From: Oscillospiraceae bacterium
Lineage (GTDB): Bacteria; Bacillota; Clostridia; Oscillospirales; Oscillospiraceae
Reading direction: 5' to 3'
Assembly (NCBI GenBank): GCA_031261245.1
Contig: JAISKU010000166.1
Location: forward strand, 1 to 19,846
DNA length: 19,846 nucleotides
In this document: positions 12,951 through 19,846 of the stretch, piece after piece
Layout: the number at the start of each line of letters is the position of its first letter
Position numbering within the stretch: the stretch's first letter is position 1
Notes under the pieces: generated by a model
What the model was told of the DNA's origin: nothing
Databases searched by the model: none
Seen by the model: the letters and a program-made list of their open reading frames with translations, nothing else
Position numbers and translations under genes: made by a program

Positions 12951-14621
12951 TTGTTTTGTGCAAAATGCGGAACGCCGCTCGCCGACAACGCGAAATTTTG
13001 CCCGTCCTGCGGGACGCCTACAGAAATCCCCGTCGCACCGGAGACCGTAGAGATTCCCGAGGTCGCGGAACCCGTTGAGATAGCGGAGACTTTTGAGGCG
13101 GCGGAGACGGTTGAGACCACGGAGATTCCGGAGGCTGCGGAAGCGCCGATTCCGGTGATTCCGGTGCAGCCGGTCTACTCCCCGATTCCGCCGGAAAAGC
13201 CGGTAAAGACGGGAATATCCAAGCCGCTTAAAATAATCATACCCGTCGCGGCGGCGCTGATTGTAATCATACTCTGCGCCACGCTGCTCGTCAGCGCGGC
13301 GGGCGGCGGGCTCGCGAAGTCCGTGAAATCCGTCGGGGACGATTTTTCGGAGCGGTTTAACTCCACCCCGCTCTCCGTGCTCACTTCACTCTACAACAGC
13401 CTGAACGACGGCGCCATCGACGTGGACTTTGAGTACAACAACCCAAACCGGATAGAAATATACACAGGCAGCGTGACGCTGAAGTCAAACGCCAAGGAGC
13501 GCAAGTTCGAGGTTTCCGGCGACGCGTCACTGAACAGCGTTGATCTCGACGCGAGCCTGTACCTCGACGGGAAAATCGCGGCGCTCGGCAGCTCGCTTCT
13601 CGACGGGGACAAGTACGGCGTGACATACGCGACCTTTGACAGCGATATCGAGGGCTTCGCGGAGCTGATAGGCCTCGACCCGGACGGGTACGAGGTGGAG
13701 CTGCTCAAGAGCTACGTGGACGTAGTTGAGAGCTCGCTGGGCTCGGGCGGCGACGCCGACGCGAAGGCGTTCCAAAAGGACGCGCAGAAGGTGTTCAAGA
13801 CGTTTCTCGACGGGCTTTCGGCTAAAAAGGGCTCCGAGAAGATAACGCTCGGCGGAAAGAGCGTCAGCGCCAAGACGGTCACGTACACGATTGCGCCGAA
13901 GGACATCAAGGGTCTGCTGACGAGCCTCATCGCGCTGTACCGCAACAACACGTATCTGCGCAGCTCCTTTGACGTCGGGCTTTCCGTGATGGCGAGCGGA
14001 ATTGATTATGACGAGGCGCTTGACGAGCTTGAGGACGCGCTGGAGGATTTTGAGGACTATTACGACGGCGATATTAAGATAACCTTCTTTACCGCGAAAA
14101 AGCGCCTGACGCGCGTGGACGTCGCGGCGGAGCTGGAAATCGACAGACAGGACGTCGAAATCGAGGCGACACTCAATTTCGGAGCCGCCGCGGACGACGA
14201 CTGGACGCTGAAGTTTAAGCTGTCAGACCGCTACAGCGAGTACAGCGGAAGCGTCAGATGGACGTATTCCGAAAGCGACGGCACGGCGAAGAACACGATA
14301 AAAGTCTCCTTTAACGACGACGGGTATGAGGAGGCGGTAACGCTGTCCTCGACGTGGAACAAGAAGGACGGCGCTTTCAAGCTCACCGCGAAGGGCGATT
14401 ACTTCGACGAGCAGCTCAAGGGCAATCTGATTGTCAACAAGAGCGGCTTCACGCTCGATATCAGCCCGGAGATGTACCCCGCGTATATCACGTTAAATCT
14501 GAAGTTCACGGGGACGAAGGGCGCGAAGATTGCCGCACCGAGCTTCATAAACCTCGACAAGTGGGATGAGGATCTCATCTACAAGATTGAGGACGCCTTT
14601 GAGGAGCTATATTACTTATAA
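12951..14621 (+). CDS. Zinc-ribbon, single-pass membrane protein with a large external domain, unknown function
   Basis: The 556-residue protein starts with a zinc ribbon, C3-A-K-C6 and C17-P-S-C20, in the cytoplasm. Residues 22-88 form a low-complexity linker of repeated Glu, Pro, Val, Ala and Thr (EIPEVAEPVEIAE, EIPEAAEAPIPVIP). One membrane helix follows at about 94-117 after a basic KPLK, so the remaining 435 or so residues should lie outside. That part is rich in Asp, Lys, Ser and beta-type repeats and contains an acidic helix (DYDEALDELEDALEDFEDYYD). I recognise no enzyme motif. The start is TTG at 12951: GGGAGG lies eight bases upstream and the zinc ribbon begins at the next residue. 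An upstream in-frame ATG at 12873 precedes the promoter -35 and is rejected. Such zinc-ribbon and helix architectures are common in Firmicutes envelope proteins without known role. Confidence 0.85.
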   Translation: MFCAKCGTPLADNAKFCPSCGTPTEIPVAPETVEIPEVAEPVEIAETFEAAETVETTEIPEAAEAPIPVIPVQPVYSPIPPEKPVKTGISKPLKIIIPVAAALIVIILCATLLVSAAGGGLAKSVKSVGDDFSERFNSTPLSVLTSLYNSLNDGAIDVDFEYNNPNRIEIYTGSVTLKSNAKERKFEVSGDASLNSVDLDASLYLDGKIAALGSSLLDGDKYGVTYATFDSDIEGFAELIGLDPDGYEVELLKSYVDVVESSLGSGGDADAKAFQKDAQKVFKTFLDGLSAKKGSEKITLGGKSVSAKTVTYTIAPKDIKGLLTSLIALYRNNTYLRSSFDVGLSVMASGIDYDEALDELEDALEDFEDYYDGDIKITFFTAKKRLTRVDVAAELEIDRQDVEIEATLNFGAAADDDWTLKFKLSDRYSEYSGSVRWTYSESDGTAKNTIKVSFNDDGYEEAVTLSSTWNKKDGAFKLTAKGDYFDEQLKGNLIVNKSGFTLDISPEMYPAYITLNLKFTGTKGAKIAAPSFINLDKWDEDLIYKIEDAFEELYYL

Positions 14622-14630
14622 ATCGCGAGA

Positions 14631-14669
14631 AAAAGGCCTCGGGAATTTTCCCGAGGCCTTTCTTTTTTT
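14631..14669. terminator. Bidirectional terminator between convergent genes
   Basis: A 12-base-pair stem, AAAGGCCTCGGG with CCCGAGGCCTTT, has a loop of six bases (AATTTT). On the plus strand it is followed by C and seven T; on the minus strand by TTTTTCTCG. It lies 10 bases after the zinc-ribbon gene and 3 bases after the end of the converging ene-reductase gene, so it can serve both. Confidence 0.95.
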
Positions 14670-14671
14670 GA

Positions 14672-16630
14672 TTACACAAATCTTCCGATGTCGCGCGTTA
14701 TGTTGTACGCCGCTTTCGTCGCCTCGACGATGTTCCTCGGCGCGAGGCAGTCGCCTATGCGGTGGTACTCCGGCGCGAGGAAGCGCAGCGCCTCCGCCTC
14801 GTCCGCGAGCGGGCGCTGGCCGACGGCGTAGACGATAGTGTCCGCCGCGAACAGCTTTTGCGCACCGTCCTTTGTCTCGGCGATAACGCCCTTGTCCGTG
14901 ATTTCAAGCGCCTTTGTGGACAGATTCATCTCGACGCCGCGCCGCGCGAGCTCAAGCCGTATCGCGAGGCCTTGCAGCGTGTTCCCGCCGTCGTTTATGT
15001 AGTCGAGCATCTCGATTACCTTGACCTTTTTGCCCGAGCGCGCGAGGTGAATCGCGAGCTCCGCGCCGACGAGCCCGCCGCCGAGTATCACAACGTCGCC
15101 TTTTGCCTTTTCGGCGTCGTAGTACACCTCCTCGGCGCCCACGACGTTCGCGCCGTCTATTCCCTGTATTCTCGGCTTTACGGGGCGCGCGCCGAGCGCC
15201 GCGATTATCACGTCGGGGGCTTCTTTTTTCGCGAGCTCCGGCGTGACCTCGGTGTTCAGGCGCACCTGAACGCCGGATTTTTCGACGGCTTTTGCCTGGA
15301 TTTCGAGGTACTCGCCGAGGTTCTTCTTGAACGAGACGCCGTCCTCGCACTTGAGTGCGCCGCCGAGCTTGGCGGTTTTTTCGCACAGCACAACCTCGTG
15401 GCCGCGCTCCGACGCGGTGATAGCCGCCTGCATACCGGCGATGCCGCCGCCCGCGATGAGTATTTTTTTCTTTTTTGCGGGCTGAACCGTCCACTTGTTC
15501 TCGATCTCGTGGCCAATGACGGGGTTGATTGCGCAGCAGAACTGGCCGTGCGCCATGAGGTTTGAGAAGCACGCCAGACAGCGCATACACTTTTTAATAT
15601 CGCCGTCGCGCCCGGCGCGCGCCTTGTTCGGCAGGTCGGGGTCAGCGATGAGGCCGCGCGCGAGCTCGACGATATCCGCCTGTCCGGAGGCGATAATCTC
15701 CTCCATCAGCGCGGGGTCGGAAAGCGCGCCGACTGTGGCGACTTTGGATTGCTTCACGTGCTTTTTTATCTCGGCGGCGTACTTCACGTTCACGCCGTCG
15801 GGCAGGAACATATCGGGGTGAGTCACGGTGAACACGTCCCACACCTCGTGAGAGCCCGCCGAGACGTGGATAAGATCGAGGTGGCCGTCGAGCTGCTTTG
15901 CGATCTCGATTCCCTCGTCGATGTCGTATCCGCCGGGATTGCACTCGGAGCCGGAGATGCGCATCTCAATCGGAAAATTCGGGCCGACCTCGCGGCGTAT
16001 CGCCTTGCAGATCTCGACCGCGAGACGGCAGCGGTTCTCGGGAGAGCCGCCCCAGCGGTCTGTGCGGCGGTTTGATATAGGCGACATGAACTCGGTTATC
16101 AGCCAGCCGTGCCCGCCGTGGATTGTCACCATGCCGAAGCCGCTGCGCTTTGCCGTCGCGGCCGCTTTCGCGAATTTGTCTATCGTTTGGAAGATTACCT
16201 CCTCCGTCATCGCCTCGACGTGGAATCCGTTCTCCGTCGTGTACTCCATAGGCCCGTAGAGCTGATTGCCGGCCGCCGCCGAGGAGTGCGCGTGGGAGCC
16301 GGAGTGCGAAAGCTCAATGGACGCCACAGCGCCGTGGCGCGATATGGAGTCCGCGAGGTTGTACAGCGACGGGAAGATGTCCGGGTGGTCGAGCGCGATG
16401 TGGCCGAAGTTGAAGCGGCCGTGCTCCGAATCGACGACGCAGTCGCCCACGCACACGGACGCGGCCCCGCCGAGCGCCTTGCGCTCATAGTACGCGTTCG
16501 TCTCCTGGATCGGGAAATACCGTGTCGTCAGGTGCGCGGAGCCCGTGGGCGAGCCGAAAATGCGGTTGCGGAACGTGGTTCCCGCGAGCGTTATCGGTGA
16601 AAACAGGTGCGGATATTTGATTTCGTACAT
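14672..16630 (-). CDS. FMN/[4Fe-4S]/FAD ene-reductase of the 2,4-dienoyl-CoA / 2-enoate reductase family
   Basis: These enzymes pass electrons from NAD(P)H through FAD and an iron-sulfur cluster to FMN, and reduce activated C=C bonds. The 652 residues show an Old Yellow Enzyme barrel (1 to about 345; SPISNRRTDRWGGSPENRCRL), a cluster motif C348-x2-C351-x2-C354-x11-C366 ending in CAINP, then FAD-binding GGGIAGMQAA (394 on) and NAD(P)-binding GGGLVGAELA (517 on), and the final IGDC motif (626-629). In HGGHGWLITEF a Trp stands where the E. coli enzyme has its catalytic Tyr. Substrate is open: enoates, dienoyl-CoA, bile-acid intermediates and cinnamates are all used by relatives. The ATG at 16630 follows AAGGAG by eight bases; an in-frame ATG at 16657 lies next to the promoter -10 and cannot be used. 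Single-gene unit. Confidence 0.93.
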   Translation of the reverse strand: MYEIKYPHLFSPITLAGTTFRNRIFGSPTGSAHLTTRYFPIQETNAYYERKALGGAASVCVGDCVVDSEHGRFNFGHIALDHPDIFPSLYNLADSISRHGAVASIELSHSGSHAHSSAAAGNQLYGPMEYTTENGFHVEAMTEEVIFQTIDKFAKAAATAKRSGFGMVTIHGGHGWLITEFMSPISNRRTDRWGGSPENRCRLAVEICKAIRREVGPNFPIEMRISGSECNPGGYDIDEGIEIAKQLDGHLDLIHVSAGSHEVWDVFTVTHPDMFLPDGVNVKYAAEIKKHVKQSKVATVGALSDPALMEEIIASGQADIVELARGLIADPDLPNKARAGRDGDIKKCMRCLACFSNLMAHGQFCCAINPVIGHEIENKWTVQPAKKKKILIAGGGIAGMQAAITASERGHEVVLCEKTAKLGGALKCEDGVSFKKNLGEYLEIQAKAVEKSGVQVRLNTEVTPELAKKEAPDVIIAALGARPVKPRIQGIDGANVVGAEEVYYDAEKAKGDVVILGGGLVGAELAIHLARSGKKVKVIEMLDYINDGGNTLQGLAIRLELARRGVEMNLSTKALEITDKGVIAETKDGAQKLFAADTIVYAVGQRPLADEAEALRFLAPEYHRIGDCLAPRNIVEATKAAYNITRDIGRFV

Positions 16631-16658
16631 GCTGTCCTCTCCTTTGTTGTTTTTCAAA

Positions 16659-16686
16659 ATTATATCATCTCTCGGCGGGATGTCAA
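16659..16686 (-). promoter_or_regulatory. Consensus promoter of the ene-reductase gene
   Basis: On the minus strand, TTGACA (16681-16686) and TATAAT (16659-16664) are both perfect matches to the sigma-A consensus, separated by 16 bases, with the TG of an extended -10 (TGATATAAT). Expected transcription start is near 16652, 22 bases ahead of the ATG. No dyad or operator is obvious, so strong constitutive expression would be expected unless a regulator binds elsewhere. Confidence 0.85.
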
Positions 16687-16699
16687 CGCGATATTGCGC

Positions 16700-17923
16700 C
16701 TAAACCCTCGGCTTTGCGAGCCCGTCCTTCTCGGACACGCCAGTGTGGCGCATGTTGCGCCAATCCGACGTCTTGTGGAAAATCGCAAAGAGCTGTATCG
16801 GGAACCACATCACCATGAACACCGGAAACGTGAGAATTCCCTTCCACATGCGCGCGACGTTGTATCCCGCGGCGGCGGAGAGCGCCGCCGCGAAAACGGA
16901 CGCGGCCAGATACGACACGACAATCGTTATCCCGAGCCCCGCGACGGCGGGCGCTCCGCCGTAGACGGCAATCGCCAGACCCGCGGCGGCCGAGACGACG
17001 CCCGCGGCCTGTGTGTACGGCATTGTCAGAATCATTATCTCGTCAAAGATTTGGAAGCGTTGGCCGCGTTTTGCGAGTTTGGTGAAAATTTTCGGCATCA
17101 TTTTCTTCGACACGAGGAAGAATCCGCTGCACCAGCGCATACGCTGGTGAAACGACGACGTCCACGTCGTCGGCTGCTCGTCGTATGTAATTGCGTCGGG
17201 CACCCACTCCACGCACTCCCCCGCGAGCGCCATTATAGCGGTGATCTCCGCGTCCTCGGTTATCGACTCGGTGCTCCAGCCGCCGATCTTCTCTATGACC
17301 TCGCGCGAAATGGCGAAGCCTGTCCCGTCTATCGGCGAGGACAGTCCGAGGTTGGAGCGCGCGCGGTTGAACAGGAGGTTGAATATCTCAAAATACAGCG
17401 TGTAGCTGCCGGATACCTGCGAGTTGTAGGGGTTTTTCGTCATGCGGCGGCTCTTGCAGACGCGCGCGCCGGACTTGAACGCGTTGTTCATCTTCCGGAA
17501 ATAGTCGGGCGCCGCGATGTTGTCCGCGTCAAAGACGCAGAACGCGTCGTAGCCCCTGCCGGAGAGCTGTTCAAACGCCTCTTTCAGCACGTCGCCCTTG
17601 TAGTGCACCGGGTTTTCGCACTTTATGATGTCGGCGCCCGCCTCGCGCGCCGCGCTTTCCGTGCCGTCCTTGCAGTTGTTCGGCGCGACGTACACGTCGA
17701 AAAGCTCCGGCGGATACTCCTGCGCGTTCAGGCTTCCGACGATTCCGGCGATGACCGTCTCCTCGTTTCTCGCGGGAATTATGACAGCGAATTTCGTCGC
17801 GGGCTCGGCCTCCTCATATTTTTTCAGCCGTCCGAACGCGAACAGCATGATTACGACAAAATACGCGCCGACAATCGTCAGGAAAATCGAGATAACGAAC
17901 GAGATTGCGGAAACTATCTCCAT
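16700..17923 (-). CDS. Membrane glycosyltransferase, family GT2 (processive type)
   Basis: The 407-residue protein transfers sugar from a nucleotide-sugar donor. An N-terminal membrane helix (about 5-30) is followed by a cytoplasmic GT-A domain: VIIPARNEE (48-55), D86 in NNCKDGT, the metal-binding D132-A-D134, the acceptor-site TED (222-224) and the Q260-R-M-R-W264 motif. About three further helices follow (298-320, 325-350, 362-384). The DXD, TED and QxxRW set is the pattern of cellulose, hyaluronan, chitin and poly-GlcNAc synthases, so it may make an envelope polysaccharide or glycolipid; the product cannot be deduced. No other polysaccharide gene lies next to it. Start: ATG at 17923, preceded directly by an in-frame TTG. 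The ribosome binding site is poor and no promoter was convincingly found in the 97-base gap to glnS, so it could depend on glnS read-through. Confidence 0.9.
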   Translation of the reverse strand: MEIVSAISFVISIFLTIVGAYFVVIMLFAFGRLKKYEEAEPATKFAVIIPARNEETVIAGIVGSLNAQEYPPELFDVYVAPNNCKDGTESAAREAGADIIKCENPVHYKGDVLKEAFEQLSGRGYDAFCVFDADNIAAPDYFRKMNNAFKSGARVCKSRRMTKNPYNSQVSGSYTLYFEIFNLLFNRARSNLGLSSPIDGTGFAISREVIEKIGGWSTESITEDAEITAIMALAGECVEWVPDAITYDEQPTTWTSSFHQRMRWCSGFFLVSKKMMPKIFTKLAKRGQRFQIFDEIMILTMPYTQAAGVVSAAAGLAIAVYGGAPAVAGLGITIVVSYLAASVFAAALSAAAGYNVARMWKGILTFPVFMVMWFPIQLFAIFHKTSDWRNMRHTGVSEKDGLAKPRV

Positions 17924-18020
17924 CAAGAACCACGGCCTTTCATCTATATCAAAGCGAATACTATCAGGAGTATCCTAAAAAACAGCGCTCAATATTCTTA
18001 AAATTTGATTAAACCGGATT
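17924..18020. other. Intergenic gap glnS to glycosyltransferase
   Basis: AT-rich 97 bases. I see no convincing terminator for glnS and no promoter with both hexamers. A small dyad, ATACT and AGTAT with six bases between, lies near 17968-17984. No open frame with start signals is present. Confidence 0.4.
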
Positions 18021-19673
18021 TTACGCCTTGAAGCCGTCCTTGAGCGACACCGCGCGGTTGAACACCGTCTGGCCGGCGGCGGAATACTTGCTGTCCGCCG
18101 CGAAGTAGCCCGTGCGCAAAAACTGGAACGCGGCGGGGGCCTTGACGGTCTCGAGAAATTTTTCGCCCTTGCAGCGCTCAAGTATCTCGAGAGAGGCCGC
18201 GTTTATGCTCGTCGTAAAGTCCTCGGCGGCGTCGGGTTCGGGATCCGTGAACAGGTTTTCGTACAGGCGCACCGAAATGTCGGCGCAGTTCGACGCGTCC
18301 GTCCAGTGTATCGTGCCGCGAACCTTGCGCCCGTCGGGCGTGTTGCCGCCGCGCGTCTCGGGGTCGTACTCCGCGTACACCTCGATCGGCGCGCCGTCCT
18401 CGGCGGCCTTGTAGCCCGTGCACTTGACGATGTACGCCGATTTCAGGCGCACCTCGTTGCCGACGAACAGGCGGTTGTACTTTTTCGGCGGCTCCGTCAT
18501 GAAGTCCTCCTGCTCTATCCACACCTCGCGCGAGAACGACACGCTGCGCGTCCCGGCGGCCTCGTCCTCGGGGTTGTTTTCGACCTCAAAGCTCTCGCGC
18601 TGCCCCTCGGGGTAGTTCGTGATGATGAGCTTAACCGGGCGCAGCACGACCATGACGCGCTGCGCGTTTTTGTTCAAATCCTCGCGCAGGCAGTGCTCCA
18701 AGAGCGAGTACTCAACCATGTTCGGAGACTTCGCCACGCCCACGCGCTCAATGAAATCGCGTATTGACGCGGGTGTGTAGCCGCGCCGGCGCAGTCCGCA
18801 GAGCGTGGGCATACGCGGGTCGTCCCAGCCGTCTACGAATTGCTCGTCCACAAGACGGCGCAGCTTGCGCTTTGACATGACCGTGTGGTCAATATTCAGC
18901 CGCGCGAACTCGATCTGGCGCGGGCGCGACGGCACGTCGGCGTTGTCGATCACCCAGTCGTAAAGCGGGCGGTGATCCTCATACTCGAGCGAGCAGAGCG
19001 AGTGCGTTATGCCCTCTATCGCGTCCTGAATCGGGTGTGCGAAGTCGTACATCGGGAAAACGCACCACCTTGTCCCCTGCCTGTGGTGTTCGATAAACCG
19101 TATGCGGTACAGCGCTGGGTCGCGCATGTTGAAGTTGCCGCTCGCGAGGTCGATTTTCGCGCGGAGAGTCATCGCGCCCTCGGGAAACTCGCCGTTCTTC
19201 ATGCGCTCAAACAAATCGAGGCTCTCCTCAATCGGGCGGTTGCGGTACGGGCTTTTCGCGGGGACGCCGACGTCGCCGCGATTCGCCTTGAATTCCTCCG
19301 GCGAGAGCTCACAGACGTAGGCGAGGCCTTTTTTTATGAGCCCGACGGCGAACTCGTACGTCTGCGGAAAATAGTCGCTGCCGTAGAAGAAGCTTGTCCA
19401 CTCAAACCCGAGCCACTTGATGTCCTCTTTGATTGCGTCGACGAATTCCTCGTCCTCCTTGGCGGGGTTTGTGTCGTCCATGCGCAGATTGCACTCGCCG
19501 CCGTAGCGCTGCGCCGTGCCGAAGTCGATTGTGAGCGCCTTGCAGTGCCCGATGTGCAGGTAGCCGTTCGGCTCCGGCGGGAAGCGCGTGCGGATTTTCG
19601 CGCCCTCGAAGCGTCCGCCCGGTGCGAGATCCTCGTCGATAAACGCGTGGATGAAGTTTTTTGATTCTTCCAT
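18021..19673 (-). CDS. glnS: Glutaminyl-tRNA synthetase GlnRS
   Basis: GlnRS charges tRNA-Gln directly with glutamine. The 550-residue class I synthetase shows FPPEPNGYLHIGHCKA with the HIGH motif at 40-43, the NLRMDDTNPAKEDEEFVDAI block, and the second ATP-binding motif MSKRK at 266-270, followed by the C-terminal beta-barrel anticodon-binding domains (SFSREVWIEQEDFM, GYKAAEDG, GTIHWTDASNCADISVRLYENLF). HWTDA and the PEPNGYLHIGH form separate it from GltX. Length matches the bacterial enzyme (about 550). Start ATG at 19673 has GGAGC eight bases upstream, and a good promoter lies just before. Many Firmicutes lack GlnRS and make Gln-tRNA by amidation of Glu-tRNA; those that have it include several Clostridia. 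No sign of truncation. Confidence 0.97.
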   Translation of the reverse strand: MEESKNFIHAFIDEDLAPGGRFEGAKIRTRFPPEPNGYLHIGHCKALTIDFGTAQRYGGECNLRMDDTNPAKEDEEFVDAIKEDIKWLGFEWTSFFYGSDYFPQTYEFAVGLIKKGLAYVCELSPEEFKANRGDVGVPAKSPYRNRPIEESLDLFERMKNGEFPEGAMTLRAKIDLASGNFNMRDPALYRIRFIEHHRQGTRWCVFPMYDFAHPIQDAIEGITHSLCSLEYEDHRPLYDWVIDNADVPSRPRQIEFARLNIDHTVMSKRKLRRLVDEQFVDGWDDPRMPTLCGLRRRGYTPASIRDFIERVGVAKSPNMVEYSLLEHCLREDLNKNAQRVMVVLRPVKLIITNYPEGQRESFEVENNPEDEAAGTRSVSFSREVWIEQEDFMTEPPKKYNRLFVGNEVRLKSAYIVKCTGYKAAEDGAPIEVYAEYDPETRGGNTPDGRKVRGTIHWTDASNCADISVRLYENLFTDPEPDAAEDFTTSINAASLEILERCKGEKFLETVKAPAAFQFLRTGYFAADSKYSAAGQTVFNRAVSLKDGFKA

Positions 19674-19701
19674 TGTATCAGCTCCAAAACATAGTGAAAG
19701 T

Positions 19702-19730
19702 ATTATATACTAAAATATGTGAATTTACAA
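19702..19730 (-). promoter_or_regulatory. glnS promoter
   Basis: On the minus strand, TTGTAA (19725-19730) and a perfect TATAAT (19702-19707) are separated by 17 bases. Expected start near 19695 leaves a 22-base leader, too short for a T-box. It begins six bases after the end of the metallopeptidase gene. Confidence 0.8.
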
Positions 19731-19735
19731 ACTCT

Positions 19736-19846
19736 TTATGTGTTTCTGTACCCCTCAAGACGCTCCTCGTCCTTATCCTCGAGCCCGTGCTCCCCCGCGA
19801 GCGATTCGAGGTGGTGCGTGAACTCGTGAATCAGCAGCTTGCGCAG
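19736..19846 (-). CDS. Zincin-like metallopeptidase, C-terminal end (gene runs off the right edge)
   Basis: Only the last 36 residues are in the window. They contain H-E-F-T-H-H, a match to the HExxH zinc-protease motif, followed by LESLAGEHGLEDKDEERLEGYR, which resembles the C-terminus of the small zincin-like metallopeptidase family (Possibl_zincin, about 120-140 residues) common in Clostridia. In that family HExxH lies close to the C-terminus, as here, so the gene probably ends naturally at the TAA at 19736-19738. Its substrate and role are unknown in general. No terminator separates it from the glnS promoter. Confidence 0.75.
   Translation of the reverse strand: MRKLLIHEFTHHLESLAGEHGLEDKDEERLEGYRNT

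Noticed and set aside
13026..13200. Possible tandem repeat in the zinc-ribbon gene linker
   Set aside because: The DNA and protein are low-complexity (Glu, Pro, Val, Ala) but there is no fixed repeat unit, so it is described as a linker and not as a repeat array.
16607..18001. Plus-strand open frame (464 codons) opposite the GT2 gene
   Set aside because: Arg-rich, non-domain composition, no ribosome binding site or promoter; a shadow of the glycosyltransferase gene.
1..19846. tRNA or rRNA genes, CRISPR arrays, insertion sequences, prophage genes
   Set aside because: I looked on both strands for tRNA-like arms ending in CCA, direct repeats with spacers, transposase or integrase motifs, and terminal repeats, and found none. 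The search was by eye and a small RNA could be missed.

Overview
The window looks like chromosomal DNA of a GC-rich, low-complexity-free member of the Clostridia (Firmicutes/Bacillota). Reasons: a dgt-dnaG pair in the order seen in Firmicutes, strong AGGAGG-type ribosome binding sites, sigma-A-like promoters sitting in short AT-rich gaps, a stand-alone HisZ-type regulatory subunit sequence, an ECF-type ThiT thiamine transporter, and an Lsa-type ABC-F protein. I place it only at the level of class. Nearly all genes lie on the minus strand; five protein genes are on the plus strand.

Layout, left to right. 1-1483: the start of dnaG (runs off the left edge) and the complete dgt gene just upstream of it, both minus strand. 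1592-2125: a lone plus-strand gene for a small membrane-anchored protein of unknown function; it ends tail to tail with rodA, the two stop codons sharing the palindrome TGATCA. 2126-3265: rodA (cell-wall polymerase), with its own promoter and a perfect dyad overlapping the -10 box. 3351-4042: thiT with a TPP riboswitch and promoter. 4050-9204: a histidine biosynthesis operon read right to left as hisZG, hisD, hisC, hisB, hisH. Genes overlap or abut, and the first gene is an in-frame fusion of HisZ and short-form HisG. hisA, hisF and hisI/E are not in the window. 9209-10675: an ABC-F ribosome-protection-type ATPase. 10774-12264: a divergent two-gene unit (NATD1-like acetyltransferase and iron-type alcohol dehydrogenase) closed by a strong terminator. 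12390-12858: a cysteine-rich protein of unknown role and its terminator. 12951-14668: a zinc-ribbon, single-pass membrane protein with a large external region, then a terminator shared with the converging gene. 14672-16686: a flavin/iron-sulfur ene-reductase of the 2,4-dienoyl-CoA/2-enoate reductase type, behind a promoter with consensus hexamers. 16700-17923: a membrane GT2 glycosyltransferase. 18021-19730: glnS with promoter. 19736-19846: the last 36 residues of a zincin-like metallopeptidase.

How it fits together: most of this is housekeeping (DNA replication and nucleotide control, cell-wall elongation, histidine and thiamine supply, tRNA charging), with accessory genes between 9.2 and 18 kb (antibiotic-target protection, redox enzymes, envelope proteins). 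The most unusual item is the HisZ-HisG fusion. No tRNA, rRNA, insertion sequence, CRISPR array or prophage gene was seen. Several gene starts are reset here on ribosome-binding-site and promoter grounds: rodA TTG at 3265, hisZG ATG at 9142, hisD ATG at 7575, the zinc-ribbon gene TTG at 12951, and the ene-reductase ATG at 16630.
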